Assembly (NCBI GenBank): GCA_022419385.1
Contig: JAJUBI010000005.1
Coordinates: 2,170,001-2,234,000 of the forward strand
DNA length: 64,000 nt
Direction: 5' to 3'
DNA from: Paraconiothyrium sp. Pb-2020
Taxonomy: Eukaryota; Ascomycota; Dothideomycetes; Pleosporales; Didymosphaeriaceae
Shown: positions 11,161 to 20,913 of the stretch, in pieces
How positions within the stretch are numbered: position 1 is the stretch's first letter
Layout of the letters: each line of letters begins with the position of its first letter
The notes under the pieces: generated by a model
The model's input: only the letters and a program-made list of their open reading frames with translations
Database searches by the model: none
What the model was told of the DNA's origin: nothing
Position numbers and translations under genes: made by a program

Positions 11161-12210
11161 GTGCAGCGCTTCAGAACGACTAGCGCACGACGACAGGCGG
11201 CGTCAAGTATGGAGGGTCCCAGAGATGATCTCTGTCAGCGCAAGCCCATTTTATCACCTCTACTACCTCTTATTAGACCAGTCAGAAGCCTTACTATAGC
11301 TTCAGAGATTTCCACCTGTTCAATCAGACGCCCGACAAGATCGCGGTGAGACATTTGCTGGGACAGACCCAGAATGAGTGAAAGTCCTATGATTTGGAGG
11401 TTGCTGGCATTGGTGATCCAAGAGTCGTCCGAATTCATCACCTATGTTGCGACGAACTTCGTCCACGTCCACCTATAGCCGGCGCCACTAGACGCCGAAC
11501 GAACGATACTTCACTTTCATTGCGTTGAAAGGTCGTGGGTGGGCGGAAAGTAGTGTTATGATCTCGGTATTACCATGCTCAGCACGTTAAACCTGCACAA
11601 TTCATCTATCCTGGATCCTGTCAAAAACGACTGTGGTGTGTGAGTGCAAAGTCGCGATGGCTTTGTTTGGGCTTGCTGCTATGGATGAGCAGAGGTGCAG
11701 GTTTAAAGATTTGGTAGGGGTTTCGAAGCGAGTGTAAGCGAAGAAAGGAAGGGGTTCTGAACCGTCGGAATAAACTTAATCTTATGTACCACACAAAGTG
11801 CCCACATGTCATCAGTCCACGGCACTATCTAAGGATGTGACGAAGGGGGCCCTTCATGTCTTACCCCGTGAAATTAAGCTCGAGAGAAGACATGAAGAGG
11901 TCTCAGTCGCACTCGGTGCTCTAAAGTCTGGCTCTCTCATGAACTGCTATGTTGACTTAGTGCTCGAGAGGATAATATGGTTGCCGTGCGAGCCCTGCCG
12001 CAACAACCCCGTGCCCTATGACGTCATATTATCTTCGCAGCCATATATGCCACTCCTCTTTATCAGAGCCACCACAACATCACTCATATCGAAGCTCACT
12101 GATAGTACTGCGCCAAATCATTTCACCGATACATACGTCGAGTTAATCAACCAGAAACCTTACGTATTACAATCTCAGCATCAACACTCGACACGTTTCC
12201 ATCGCTCATC
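11161..12210. other. Intergenic, upstream of the 87-residue gene
   Basis: No gene supported. Short frames on both strands (for example 11235-11441 minus, 11798-12253 plus) look like noise. The last part is the probable promoter of the gene at 12211. Confidence 0.3.
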
Positions 12211-12474
12211 ATGCCTGTCGGTCAGCAAGAATCGGGCGTCACCTCGGGCGTAAAGTTCGTAACCTCAACGGTCGGCAACACGGTGGGCGGCGTCACGAAC
12301 ACAATCGGCGGAGTGGTAGGGGCACTGGGACGGGGCGTCGGCGAGACGGTGGAGGGCGCTACTGGCAGCGCGGGCAGACCTGTTGCGAGGGGTATTGCTG
12401 ATGCCACTACTAGTATAGAAGATGGTGCGAACAAGATCGCAGGGGGGGTCAAGCGGGCCGGAGAAGGCAAGTGA
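12211..12474 (+). CDS. Small Gly/Thr/Val-rich hydrophilic protein
   Basis: Single-exon, 87 residues, beginning MPVGQQESGVTSG. It is built from loose repeats of a V-x-x-T-x-G-G-V/I pattern (TVGNTVGGVTNTIGGVVGAL, then GVGETVEGATGS) and ends in a Lys/Gly-rich tail. Such short, low-complexity amphipathic proteins are common single-copy hypotheticals in filamentous ascomycetes and are sometimes compared with LEA or CsbD-like stress proteins; that comparison is inference. There is no signal peptide. The ATG is preceded by CATC and a pyrimidine/A-rich leader. Confidence 0.65.
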   Translation: MPVGQQESGVTSGVKFVTSTVGNTVGGVTNTIGGVVGALGRGVGETVEGATGSAGRPVARGIADATTSIEDGANKIAGGVKRAGEGK

Positions 12475-12706
12475 AAAGGAAGCGAAGAGGAGAGGGGGGG
12501 AGAGTGGACTGGTGGCGCAGAAGGATGGAAAATGCAGGCATTGCAGGTTCGAGGTATACGACGATGGAGATCGGACGTTCTTAAAGGATGCTGTAATGAG
12601 AACATGTTGCCTGCAATGCAATCACGGTTGGATCGGCACAACACCGTTAAACGAGCATTCGTCTCCAAGGCCAAGTGCAACATGCCGATTATGTAACGAG
12701 GCCTAA
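12422..12706 (+). CDS. Possible overlapping cysteine-rich ORF
   Basis: A 94-codon ATG frame overlaps the last 53 nt of the preceding gene in the +1 frame. Its second half has cysteines at 38, 41, 62, 63, 66, 88 and 91, giving three CxxC pairs (38/41, 63/66, 88/91) spaced about 22-25 residues apart plus a nearby His, which looks like a zinc-ribbon arrangement. I recognise no family and cannot exclude chance in a 3' UTR. It could also be the tail of a longer spliced form of the upstream gene. Confidence 0.25.
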   Translation: MVRTRSQGGSSGPEKASEKEAKRRGGESGLVAQKDGKCRHCRFEVYDDGDRTFLKDAVMRTCCLQCNHGWIGTTPLNEHSSPRPSATCRLCNEA

Positions 12707-14211
12707 ACGCAGGTTGATGTCCCGCACATCGTGAAGCTACATACTTCGTTGCTCTGGTGTTGGACGTTGGATGTTGGTTCCTTTGGAAAATTTGTAGACA
12801 AGTGTGGTCGTTGAGTTTGTCTTGGACTTATCATCGTTATCTTAGTTAGCACCTGTCACGGCGGCTGGAGAATAGCTTCGCCCCATCTCAATAGCTCAAA
12901 CTGTGCTAGTTTATTCGTTGACGACAGCCCCTCTTTGGCTAGACATCTTACAGCCCCAACCTCGTGTCATCATAGCGGGGAACCTTGTGGAGATCATCAT
13001 TCAATTTATGCATTCCAATCTCGATGGATGGACACGGACTTTCCGCAATGGGCAAATGGCATTGTTCTGACCCGCATACCGCAACAGCCATTGTTCACAG
13101 GCCCACACCGGTGCACAGAAGAGAAGGGCTGCAAACGATTGTGAGAATAACGTGGTGACTGTTTGAACAGAAGCCGCTGAGACATCGTTACATCATTCTC
13201 GCTTGACTACATTCGTTCGTCGGATCGTCTTCGTTCTTCTAAGACACCTGACGTGTGCCAAATACAACAAGCTATCCGGCCGTTTCGAATTAGTGTTCTT
13301 TGTCTCTCGTTGAAGCACCGACGGGACCGCGGAGGCGAGGTGGCTGAACGTGGAATGCCGCCACAATTTACCCCAAAAATCCATGCGTTAGTGCTAGAAC
13401 TACTGTACACCAACTGCAAGTCCTCGACGTCAACCCACCTGAGCTCACCTATCATCACCCAGCTCGGCTACGAAAGTTGGATCCGTACACCTTTTGACCA
13501 ATTGCCTGAAATGCACTACTACGACACCATATTGAGCGGCAGGACTAACAGCGCACTTCACTGGGAAGAACGCCGCAGCGATCCTACTTACCACGTCCGG
13601 GGGGACATGGGAATCAGTTCGCAAAGGAATGTGGCCGTAATGGAGGAAATGATTCTCCTATGCTGCGTCTTCACCCAGGGACCGGGTACCCTACTGACCG
13701 TAGCTGATACACGAGCTGTATGAGCTCAACATTCCTGGCTGCTATGGACCTACTCACAACCTACTCGGAGGCTCGGCGCGGGCTGCATGTACGTAAGATC
13801 CCAAAAAGCTAGGATCCTCCTGCTAATGAGGGGTCAACCGCACTTCCCAGTCGTGACATGCACGGCACGATGGGGATGCCGAGTGATCCTCCAATGGGCT
13901 CATCGCAGCCTGCAGTATTAGCCACAATTCCCAGCCTTCTTTTGGCGCTTGAGTCCACTAAAGCCAACAGATTTTATTGACGCGTAGTGTGGAGAGGCGA
14001 TCGGCCCTGGTCCGAGTGTTCTCTCAAGCGCCGCAAACGTTACGATCATACCGATGAAACCCTCCCGCTTAGGTATTTAGTTGTCGTGACCCTACTTTTC
14101 TGTCCTTTCATTTCACTCTCGTTGTCGTGGATACTAGTTCTATTGCAGCTTTGAGACTGATACCTCATTTCTCAGTCTACGCTTTCGTTACTTGTACCTA
14201 CTCAGTACCAG
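12707..14211. other. Intergenic, one uncertain ORF
   Basis: The only frame of note is plus 13355-13723 (from an internal ATG, starting MPPQFTPKIHALVLEL), about 122 codons with fair composition but no family resemblance, no splice partners and a competing minus-strand frame. I leave it unannotated. The distal part is the promoter of the cell-wall gene. Confidence 0.3.
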
Positions 14212-14219
14212 TATATAAA
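14212..14219 (+). promoter_or_regulatory. TATA-like box of the PIR gene
   Basis: TATATAAA about 40 bp upstream of the ATG at 14258. Strongly expressed fungal cell-wall genes often carry a TATA box at short distance; the assignment rests on sequence and position only. Confidence 0.45.
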
Positions 14220-14257
14220 CACTTGTTGTCCTTTGAATACTTCGGCTACCTGTCAAG

Positions 14258-15378
14258 ATGAAGTCTTTCATTCCTCTCGCCCTCGCGGCCTCAGCTGCCG
14301 CCCTCCCTCAACAGTCTTCCGGGTCGGACTGCAAGGACTCTCGCGACGGCGAATTCGCCATCTCAGTCGTTAACGTCACCGACTCATCTAGCAAGCGAAG
14401 CGTCGAAAGACGCCAGCTTTCTGGCATCCTCCCCTTACCTTGGATGGTGGTGTTTTGAAGGACCAGGCCGGTCGTGATGGCTATATTGCGTCAAACCACC
14501 AGTAAGGCGATCGCTACCTCCATCTAGCATGCGCTAACGTTCGAAGGTTCCAATTCGATCAGCCCATCCAGGCTGGAGCCCTGGAGAAATCTGGATTCTC
14601 CGTGTGCAGCAACGGAACTCTAGCCCTTGACGGCTCAGCTATTTGGTATCAGTGCTACTCTGGCGGATTCTACAACCTCTATGATGAGGCACAAGGAGAC
14701 CAATGCAACCAGATCTACATCTATGCTCAGTCGAGCGGCGGCAGCTCCAGCAGCCAGACAGGCGCAGTCAGCCAGGCTTCAGACGGACAGCCCGCCGCCT
14801 CGACCCAGGTCTCTGCGCCTGCCGTCTCTCAGCTCACTGATGGCCAGCCTCAGGCCCCTACATCGCAGGCATCCGCTCCCGTAGTTTCTCAGATTTCTGA
14901 TGGACAGCCCCAGGCCCCTACGTCGCAGGCATCCGCTCCCGTGGTTTCTCAAATTTCCGATGGCCAGCCTCAGGTTCCAACTGCAGCACCCGTGGTTTCT
15001 CAGATTTCTGATGGCCAGCCTCAGGTCCCCACTGCTGCTCCCGCTCCCAGCTCTGCACCGGCCGGTGTTCCCATCTCACAGATTAGCGACGGTCAGATTC
15101 AAGCTCCCACTGCTGCCCCATCCGCGCCATTGGTCTCTCAGATCAGCGATGGCCAGCCTCAGGCTCCTGCCACTTCTGCTACTGCTGTCCCATCAGGACC
15201 GCTCGTGTCCCAAATCCCCGATGGTCAGCCCCAGGCTCCCGTCTCAGGTACTGGTAACTTTACCGCGCCTAACGCGACTAGCCCTCCTGCCTCCGAGTTC
15301 ACTGGCGCTGCTTCAACCCCTATGGCCGCTGTTGGCGCACTCGCCGCCGGTCTCATGGCTATGGTTGTCATGCTATGA
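14258..15378 (+). CDS. PIR-repeat, GPI-type cell-wall protein (frameshifted)
   Basis: Secreted structural protein of the fungal wall. Exon 1 (14258-14501) encodes a signal peptide (MKSFIPLALAASAAALP), a Cys-containing segment, a Kex2-like SSKRSVERR site and the start of the conserved domain. A 45-nt intron (14502-14546, branch GCTAAC) leads into exon 2 (14547-15378) with FQFDQPIQAGAL, SVCSNGTLALDGSAIWYQC and FYNLYDEAQGDQC. Eight PIR units (consensus SQISDGQPQ) follow, then a Ser/Thr/Pro linker and a hydrophobic C-terminus (AAVGALAAGLMAMVVML) typical of GPI addition. Around 14431-14434 (a CCCC run) the frame changes: the family text LTLDGGVLKDQAGRDGY lies in the next frame, so one base is missing (or two extra). 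As written, exon 1 stops at 14458. No intron repairs this. It is either a sequencing error or a recent lesion. Confidence 0.85.
14767..15246 (+). repeat. PIR tandem repeats (8 units)
   Basis: Eight imperfect coding repeats with core Ser-Gln-Ile-Ser-Asp-Gly-Gln-Pro-Gln, separated by Ala/Pro/Thr linkers of variable length. Units 3 and 4 with their linkers are nearly identical in DNA (around 14880-14975), suggesting recent duplication. In yeast PIR proteins the Gln of this motif forms the alkali-labile ester to beta-1,3-glucan (established for the family). Confidence 0.9.
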
Positions 15379-16689
15379 GCATGATCAATATCTTTCATCA
15401 TAAATCTCTAGGGTTCTGGAATCTATTTGGGAAGGGCGTATGGATGGTTCAACGAGATACATGCGCCACGCACTCCTTTCGAAGCAATTAGCGGCATCTT
15501 CTGTAATGTGTGACAGTACGGTAATGGCAGGAAGAGGGATGCATTTGCATTGCTGTACATAGCTACGAGTAATAATTCTAATCAAATGAAGATAACTGTT
15601 TAAACTTTGATTGCCATGTCGCATTATTATGCCATTGAGATCTACATCTCGTAAGATGCCGTTCATTATGAGTTCTATCGCAATTCCACAAGGTACTGTC
15701 AACCTACGCAACAAAGTTCCAGACGCCGGATTTTAACGGTTATCGGACCCCGTGATCCTCCGGGCTAGCCCGCCGCTACTGCACATCACTCACATGATGA
15801 TGGAACCTGTAGTACGGTACACTACGCAAAATCGATAGTTGAAGAGTGGGATGCTCAAGCCAGGTGGACGGCGCTTTCGGCGTGAATTCTAGCGGCTGAA
15901 AGCCCATCAGCTCGGGGTGGGGCATGGTCGGTTCCAATCCCACGGAATATCCCACATGGCCTTGATGTAGGGCGGAGTCTTCCAACATTCAAGTTTCGGT
16001 TTACTGCGATACTCGGAATCTTGAGAATGCGGCGGTGGTGACCGATAGCAAAGCGTTGAATGAGAGAATCTGCTAACGAATGCACAGGTCTTCTAGAACA
16101 AGAGTAATAGTATGTCGCATTCATGTCTACTCAAATCCTGTTCAAGGCAATAGCTCAGCGAACAAGTTGTGCTGCACGCCCACTTTCGCAGACCGCAGAC
16201 AGTGCTCGTAGCGTCCGGGATTACGGAAGTAAATACCCCCTCCAAAAGCCCAAGTGCCATTTTCAAAGATCGTCTTTGAACACTTATCTTCGGTCGTAGT
16301 GCTAGACGTAGCACCATCGGAAGAACGTTCTCCGTCCATGACTGCGTCATAGCAATCGCCGACCACCGTTGATGTCACACTTGATGAAGAGTACCCTAGT
16401 ATTACTATTTTGGCAATCTTTCCTTATCACCACCGGCCAACTTTAGTCGTCCTTGTCCCTGCAATCATGGCCTCCGACCAATTTCTTCCCGAAACCACCA
16501 GTGCTCAGCGGGAATCAGGAAACCATGCTACCATCATCGCAAGTTCCGTGTTGGTGTACATCATTATGCATATCGCGGGAACTTGCCCATAGTGGGTCCA
16601 TCATGTTGGTCAAGTCATGATCTGGTTGGCCACCCGACGGTGGCATCTACCCGCATTACTTCACCTTTCTCAGACACAGCTACTTGATA
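15379..16689. other. Intergenic with a weak minus-strand coding remnant
   Basis: Nothing firm. A minus frame at 16378-16142 (no ATG at its head; internal ATG at 16339) reads like part of a secreted protein (TEDKCSKTIFENGTWAFGGG, then YEHCLRSAKVG) but has no start, signal peptide or clear splice partner. It may be a remnant. The part next to 15379 is 3' flank of the cell-wall gene. Confidence 0.3.
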
Positions 16690-17144
16690 TTATCTAACGA
16701 GTGAAAACATCTGCTTTATTTTCATACTTCCATGGCACTGTGTCCCGCTCATTTTCAGCGAACGGTTGATTAACGCGGCCAGCAGTGCATTCACTACTGG
16801 ATCTGCTCCTTGCAATCGATCTCAATATCTTCGGGCTTCCACATTGAAGCGGAGCAAGGCGGCTTTGCCTATCGTGTCGAGCGTCAATGACAATGGAAGG
16901 ACCTCGTGGCAAATCCAGAAGGAGTCGCTAAGCTCGGGAGTAAAGCCGTTGGGTAAACTTGCATGCCACTGAGTATGCTAGGAACACAGGTTTTTTCTAG
17001 TTCAACCGGGAGCATCAGCCAGGTTGGGACGAAATCGTTCTTAGACCTTGAGACCAAGTCACTATAGCGGGGTTTGTCAAACTCGAACCACCCGTAACCT
17101 AGTGTAGTTATCATCATTATCAAGGCATGTCTGCCTCTAGACAT
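16690..17144 (-). pseudogene. Decayed protein-coding gene, family unknown
   Basis: From an ATG at 17144 the frame reads MSRGRHALIMMITTLGYGWF and then FDKPRYSDLVSRSKNDFVP, and loses sense near 16970. A second frame then takes over with equally protein-like text (LPNGFTPELSDSFWICHEVL, LTLDTIGKAALLRFNVEARR), is broken by TGA at 16824-16822, and continues (GADPVVNALLAALINRSL) to TAA at 16692-16690. I could not find a GT-AG intron that removes both breaks, so one frameshift and one nonsense change are the simplest reading. Family not recognised. Confidence 0.42.
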
Positions 17145-17427
17145 TCGGCGTGAACTAGCAAGAATTGCAACACTGCGGATGTGCGACCAGCCCTATGAGC
17201 AAAAGCTTGTCACCAAACTTGATCGGCCGACGAACATGAAGCATACCAAAGAACATATATACGAAGACGAGAAAGTGGACAATCGCTCCCGATCGTTACA
17301 CCTTCGAATAAAGTGGCTGTAGCAAGGTGAATTCAAATTCAGAGGAGTGTGATGGGAAAATGCATCAAGGCACAGACTGAACCTTCCACATATCTTATAA
17401 AGTCTACCTATGACACCTTATAACTAC

Positions 17428-19174
17428 TTAGTTTTTTACATAGAGATCCACATATTCATCAATGTCCATGTTGTCGAGCGTCTTACCATCCTGGGCAAGG
17501 TCGACAAGCTTGTTCACGTGCTCCGCAGGGTAGTGGGGTCCGAGATGCCTCTTATACTTAGCGAGGATCTCAGGCTTCGCCTCGTCTCGTCGCAAACGGT
17601 GGCCTAGAGGAGCCTCAACGACTTCTTCCTCGAGAACAGTGCCATCCTTCAATTTGATAGTGAGAGCATTGGAAATGGTACGCTTGGCGGGGTCATGGTA
17701 GTCTGCAGTGAACTGCGGGTCTTCCACGCAGCTGATACGCTGTCGGAGGGACTCGACAAGCGCAGAGGTGGCGGCCTCACTATCATCGGGGTAGTCGGTC
17801 GCTTCGAGGCGATTAAACACGAACATGGTGGCAACCATGTATTGGACACAGTGGTCACGGTCAGCAAAGTTTTCCATGGGCTTGAATTGTTTGTCGATAA
17901 TGCGGATGCACGCCTCGTGCGTTCGGTTGACAACGCTCTCGATGTCCTCGGCGGACTTGCCCATAGCCTTGAGCTTCTTATTGAGACGTTGGGCAGCCTC
18001 GATGGCGGTCTGCGAGTGGAACTCCGCTAGAGTAGAGGTCAGCCAGATTACAGACGAACCCAGGACAACGCATGCTACTTACCTGGGTACGAGACCTTGA
18101 ACAGAACATTTTCCATGACGTAGCTACCGTATTCTCTTTGGAACTGGAAGGGCTTGCCGCCAAAGTTTACATCGTAGAAACCCCAAGTGGGAGCAGAGAG
18201 CACAGTGGGAAGACCTTGCTCGCCCTTAAGAACTTTGAGAACGAGGTTCACAGCCTTTTGGCAAGCGTCACCAGCGGCCCACGACTTGCGCGACATGGTG
18301 TTGGGCGAATGCCTGTAGGTTCGGAGAGATTGGCCGTCAACCCAAGCTTGTGAGACAGCGTCACGAGTCTGAGCCTCATTTAGACCCATCATCTTGGACA
18401 CTACAGCGGTGGATGCCAGCTTGACGAGCACAACGTGGTCGAGGCCGACCTTGTTGAAAGAGTTCTCCAGTGCCATGCAGCCCTGGATTTCGTGCGCCCT
18501 GATCATAGCTTCAAGCACATCCCTGACTTTGAAGATCTTGCCGTTACCAAGCTTCCCACCGTTCTTGTTCGTTCGCGTGATCCAGTCGGCGGTTGCGAGA
18601 ATTGCGCCCAAGTTGTCTGAAGGGTGACCCCACTCAGCTGCGAGCCAGCAGTCGTTGAAGTCGAGCCATCGAATCATAGCACCAATGTTGAAGGCACCGT
18701 TGACAGGGTCGAGCTGGTAGTTGGTACCAGGCACTTTGGTACCATTGGGCACCACGGTGCCCTCGACGATAGGGCCGAGAATGTTTCTGCATTGCTCGAA
18801 CTCTAGCGCCTTGAGACCGCAGCCAAGCGTGTCGACAAAAACCCAACGGGCAGTGTCGAACTGAGGAGAGATAAGATCAGCTAGGGTTCATCTTATAAGA
18901 ATCAATGCCATACCGCAAGCTCGGAATCGATCTTGACGTTGTGGATGTAGTTGGCCACATCCTTGATCTCCGGGTCGTACTCACGCTTGCCAGAGACGGG
19001 CGGGGCAGCGCTCTTGAGGGATGTCATGGTGGAGAATGAAGAGGTGGCGGCTATGCGTGCGCTTGTAAGTGCGGTGTGGAGGGCAATTGGCCTCACTGCT
19101 CTTGTGCAAAAGCTTGACCGCTGACGGAGGGATCGTGATGCGGAGCTGCACAGGTTGCGACTGAAGGTCGACAT
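17428..19174 (-). CDS. prpD: 2-methylcitrate dehydratase, mitochondrial
   Basis: Converts 2-methylcitrate to 2-methyl-cis-aconitate in the methylcitrate cycle that detoxifies propionyl-CoA. Three exons: 19174-18914, 18860-18083 and 18026-17428 (introns of 53 and 56 nt), total 545 residues. The N-terminus (MSTFSRNLCSSASRSLRQR, rich in Ser/Arg and without acids for about 50 residues) is a mitochondrial presequence, and an internal ATG starts MTSLKSAAPP. The MmgE/PrpD domain covers most of the rest, with VNGAFNIGAMIRWLDFND, WGHPSDNLGAILATADW, YRHSPNTMSRKSWAAGDAC and the C-terminal VEAPLGHRLRRDEA. Length and order match fungal orthologues (yeast Pdh1). The start at 19174 is preferred over the longer frame upstream because the presequence begins there. 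Its 5' side faces the 3' end of ARPC4, so it does not share a promoter with that gene. Confidence 0.95.
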
Positions 19175-19904
19175 TCTCAGATTAGCTTCCGTCGAGCTAG
19201 GGCGATGTCGGGACAGCTCTAGGGAGGAAAAGGGAGTGTCGTACGCGTGTTTGCAGAGGCTGATACTCTGGAGAGATAATAAAGTCGGTGTTTTGTCGCA
19301 GCTTCGAGCGAGGCGCGGCTTCGATCGGGCTGGAGGGGCTAGGATGGTTGCCGAGGCTGGCAAACCAATTCCGCCGGCCCAGCTACGCCGAGCAGATCTG
19401 TCTTATGTACGTATAGAGTATCTGTGTGCCTAGAAAAGCACAACACGGTGCTACAGGGCCTGGAGGGCGACATGGATAGCTCCAGCAAGTCGAGCTCGTC
19501 TTCCACCGTGCGGCTCAACCCCGCATCAGCCTCGTCCACAGCCCGCACATGTCAGTGCATCCTGGAGCCGCCTGGGGCCGCTTTACCGAGATTCAGTCCC
19601 AGCATCGCGCCGAAACACCCATGGGCAAAATCCAGAACTCACGAACCGTCCAAACTGTGTGCTCTCCATCACTGCATCCCACACGTGTCTGGAGCAACAT
19701 CATGGAGACTCAAGGATGTAATGTAGTTTGTTTGCATGTCTTGTTGCACTCGTGAGGCTTGCAGTAAGCCTGAGACTTCTAACTACGAAGTCGCTATCTA
19801 GTATGTGGCGGCATGGCAAGAAGACGTTTCAACCCATCGCGTTTGGCTTCCATGGATAATGCATCCCAAAGTGCCGCCGTTCAATCAACCTCGAGGTATC
19901 TTGC
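19175..19904. other. Intergenic between prpD and ARPC4 (tandem, both minus)
   Basis: It contains the prpD promoter and the 3' UTR of ARPC4. Short frames here (19424-19755 plus) have no support. Confidence 0.35.
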
Positions 19905-20613
19905 TCAGTCAAACTGTGCACTATATTAGCATTCACGATCGAAGTGCCTGTCAAAGTGTAGGCATACCGGTGTCAGGAAGGATTCGGCAACGAAGCGAGC
20001 TCTCGCATTCAGCTGTCGAATGTCAGCATATCTCTTGTACGAACGGCTATGCGTAATTACAAAGAGCTTCATCTCGGAGATCTCCTTGTCTACTTCCTCC
20101 ATGAACTCGATGATAAAGTCCACCAGCTTGTGCTTCAACATTTCCTCGGTGTGGAAATTGGTGATCAGGAAGGATATATCATAACCCTAATCGTGTAAGC
20201 CGCCGCATGTTTATCCCCATGACACAGCATACCTTGACCGGTTTCCTCCGTAGGATGAAGAAAGCCTCCGCTCTTTGCGTCAGGAAGCGCGTGAACTTGT
20301 GCACGAGAATGTGTTCTATTTCGTCCGCCTGTTTGATCTTTATGCTTATCCGCACGCTGTTGATGCTCGGCTCGATCAGGACCTTCTCGTTCTCGTTTCT
20401 CGATACGGTAAGAGGGTTCAGCAGCACTTCCGGCGAGCTGGCGGCTTCGATTTCCGGGACATTGTGTCTTTCTGAGGCTTGCGACGCGAAGTTGGACAGG
20501 GAAAGGGCTGCCGTGAGCGACGAGCGCACGCATTGGAGGTATGGGCGGAGTGATTGGGACTATAGGCATCAGCAGGCGGTTCTGTCGCTGCCGGTTTCGG
20601 TGCCAAATACCAT
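19905..20613 (-). CDS. ARPC4: Arp2/3 complex subunit 4 (ARPC4, p20)
   Basis: Core subunit of the actin-nucleating Arp2/3 complex; with ARPC2 it forms the clamp that holds Arp2 and Arp3. Five coding exons, all phase 0: 20613-20611 (ATG only), 20559-20233, 20186-20061, 20012-19968 and 19913-19905 (Phe-Asp-stop). Total 169 residues, the normal size. The sequence is nearly invariant across fungi: SQSLRPYLQCVRSSLTAAL, VPEIEAASSPEVLLNPLT, ENEKVLIEPSINSVRISIK, HILVHKFTRFLTQRAEAFF, KLVDFIIEFMEEVDKEISEM and ARARFVAESFLTP. Introns are 46-54 nt. The first exon ends directly after ATG (ATG/GTATTT), and the last coding exon is 9 nt, so naive gene finders will miss both ends. Confidence 0.95.
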
Positions 20614-20913
20614 TGTGAAAGAGGATCAGCTCCCACGGGCTCTGGACTGGAAGAGTGATGTCGGAATGCAGGGCAGCGAGCTACACCATCCTAATTCCTG
20701 ATGTCGACGACGAGGTCGTGGTGGGGCTTGCGGCGGTATACGAGTACAAGGGTCACCGCTAGCTCCTTGGCTCAAGTTGCCCGCCGCCTTCGCCATGTTT
20801 CTGTCATTGCACTTTTGCCCCCACTGCTTGACAAGACCTCCCAGCTTCTCTCTTGCTTGGTCTTGCAGTCTCTACATTCATTCCGCCGAAACTTTCTCCA
20901 CCCCTCCCCCAAC
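20614..20913. promoter_or_regulatory. Divergent promoter, ARPC4 / UBP6
   Basis: 300 bp separate the two start codons, which point away from each other, so both promoters must lie here. The sequence holds pyrimidine-rich leader-like tracts next to the UBP6 ATG (CTTTCTCCACCCCTCCCCC around 20893-20910). No TATA box is evident. Confidence 0.5.

Noticed and set aside
13253..13723. 156-codon plus frame before the PIR gene
   Set aside because: No ATG at its head, no homology I recognise, and a competing minus frame; left as intergenic.
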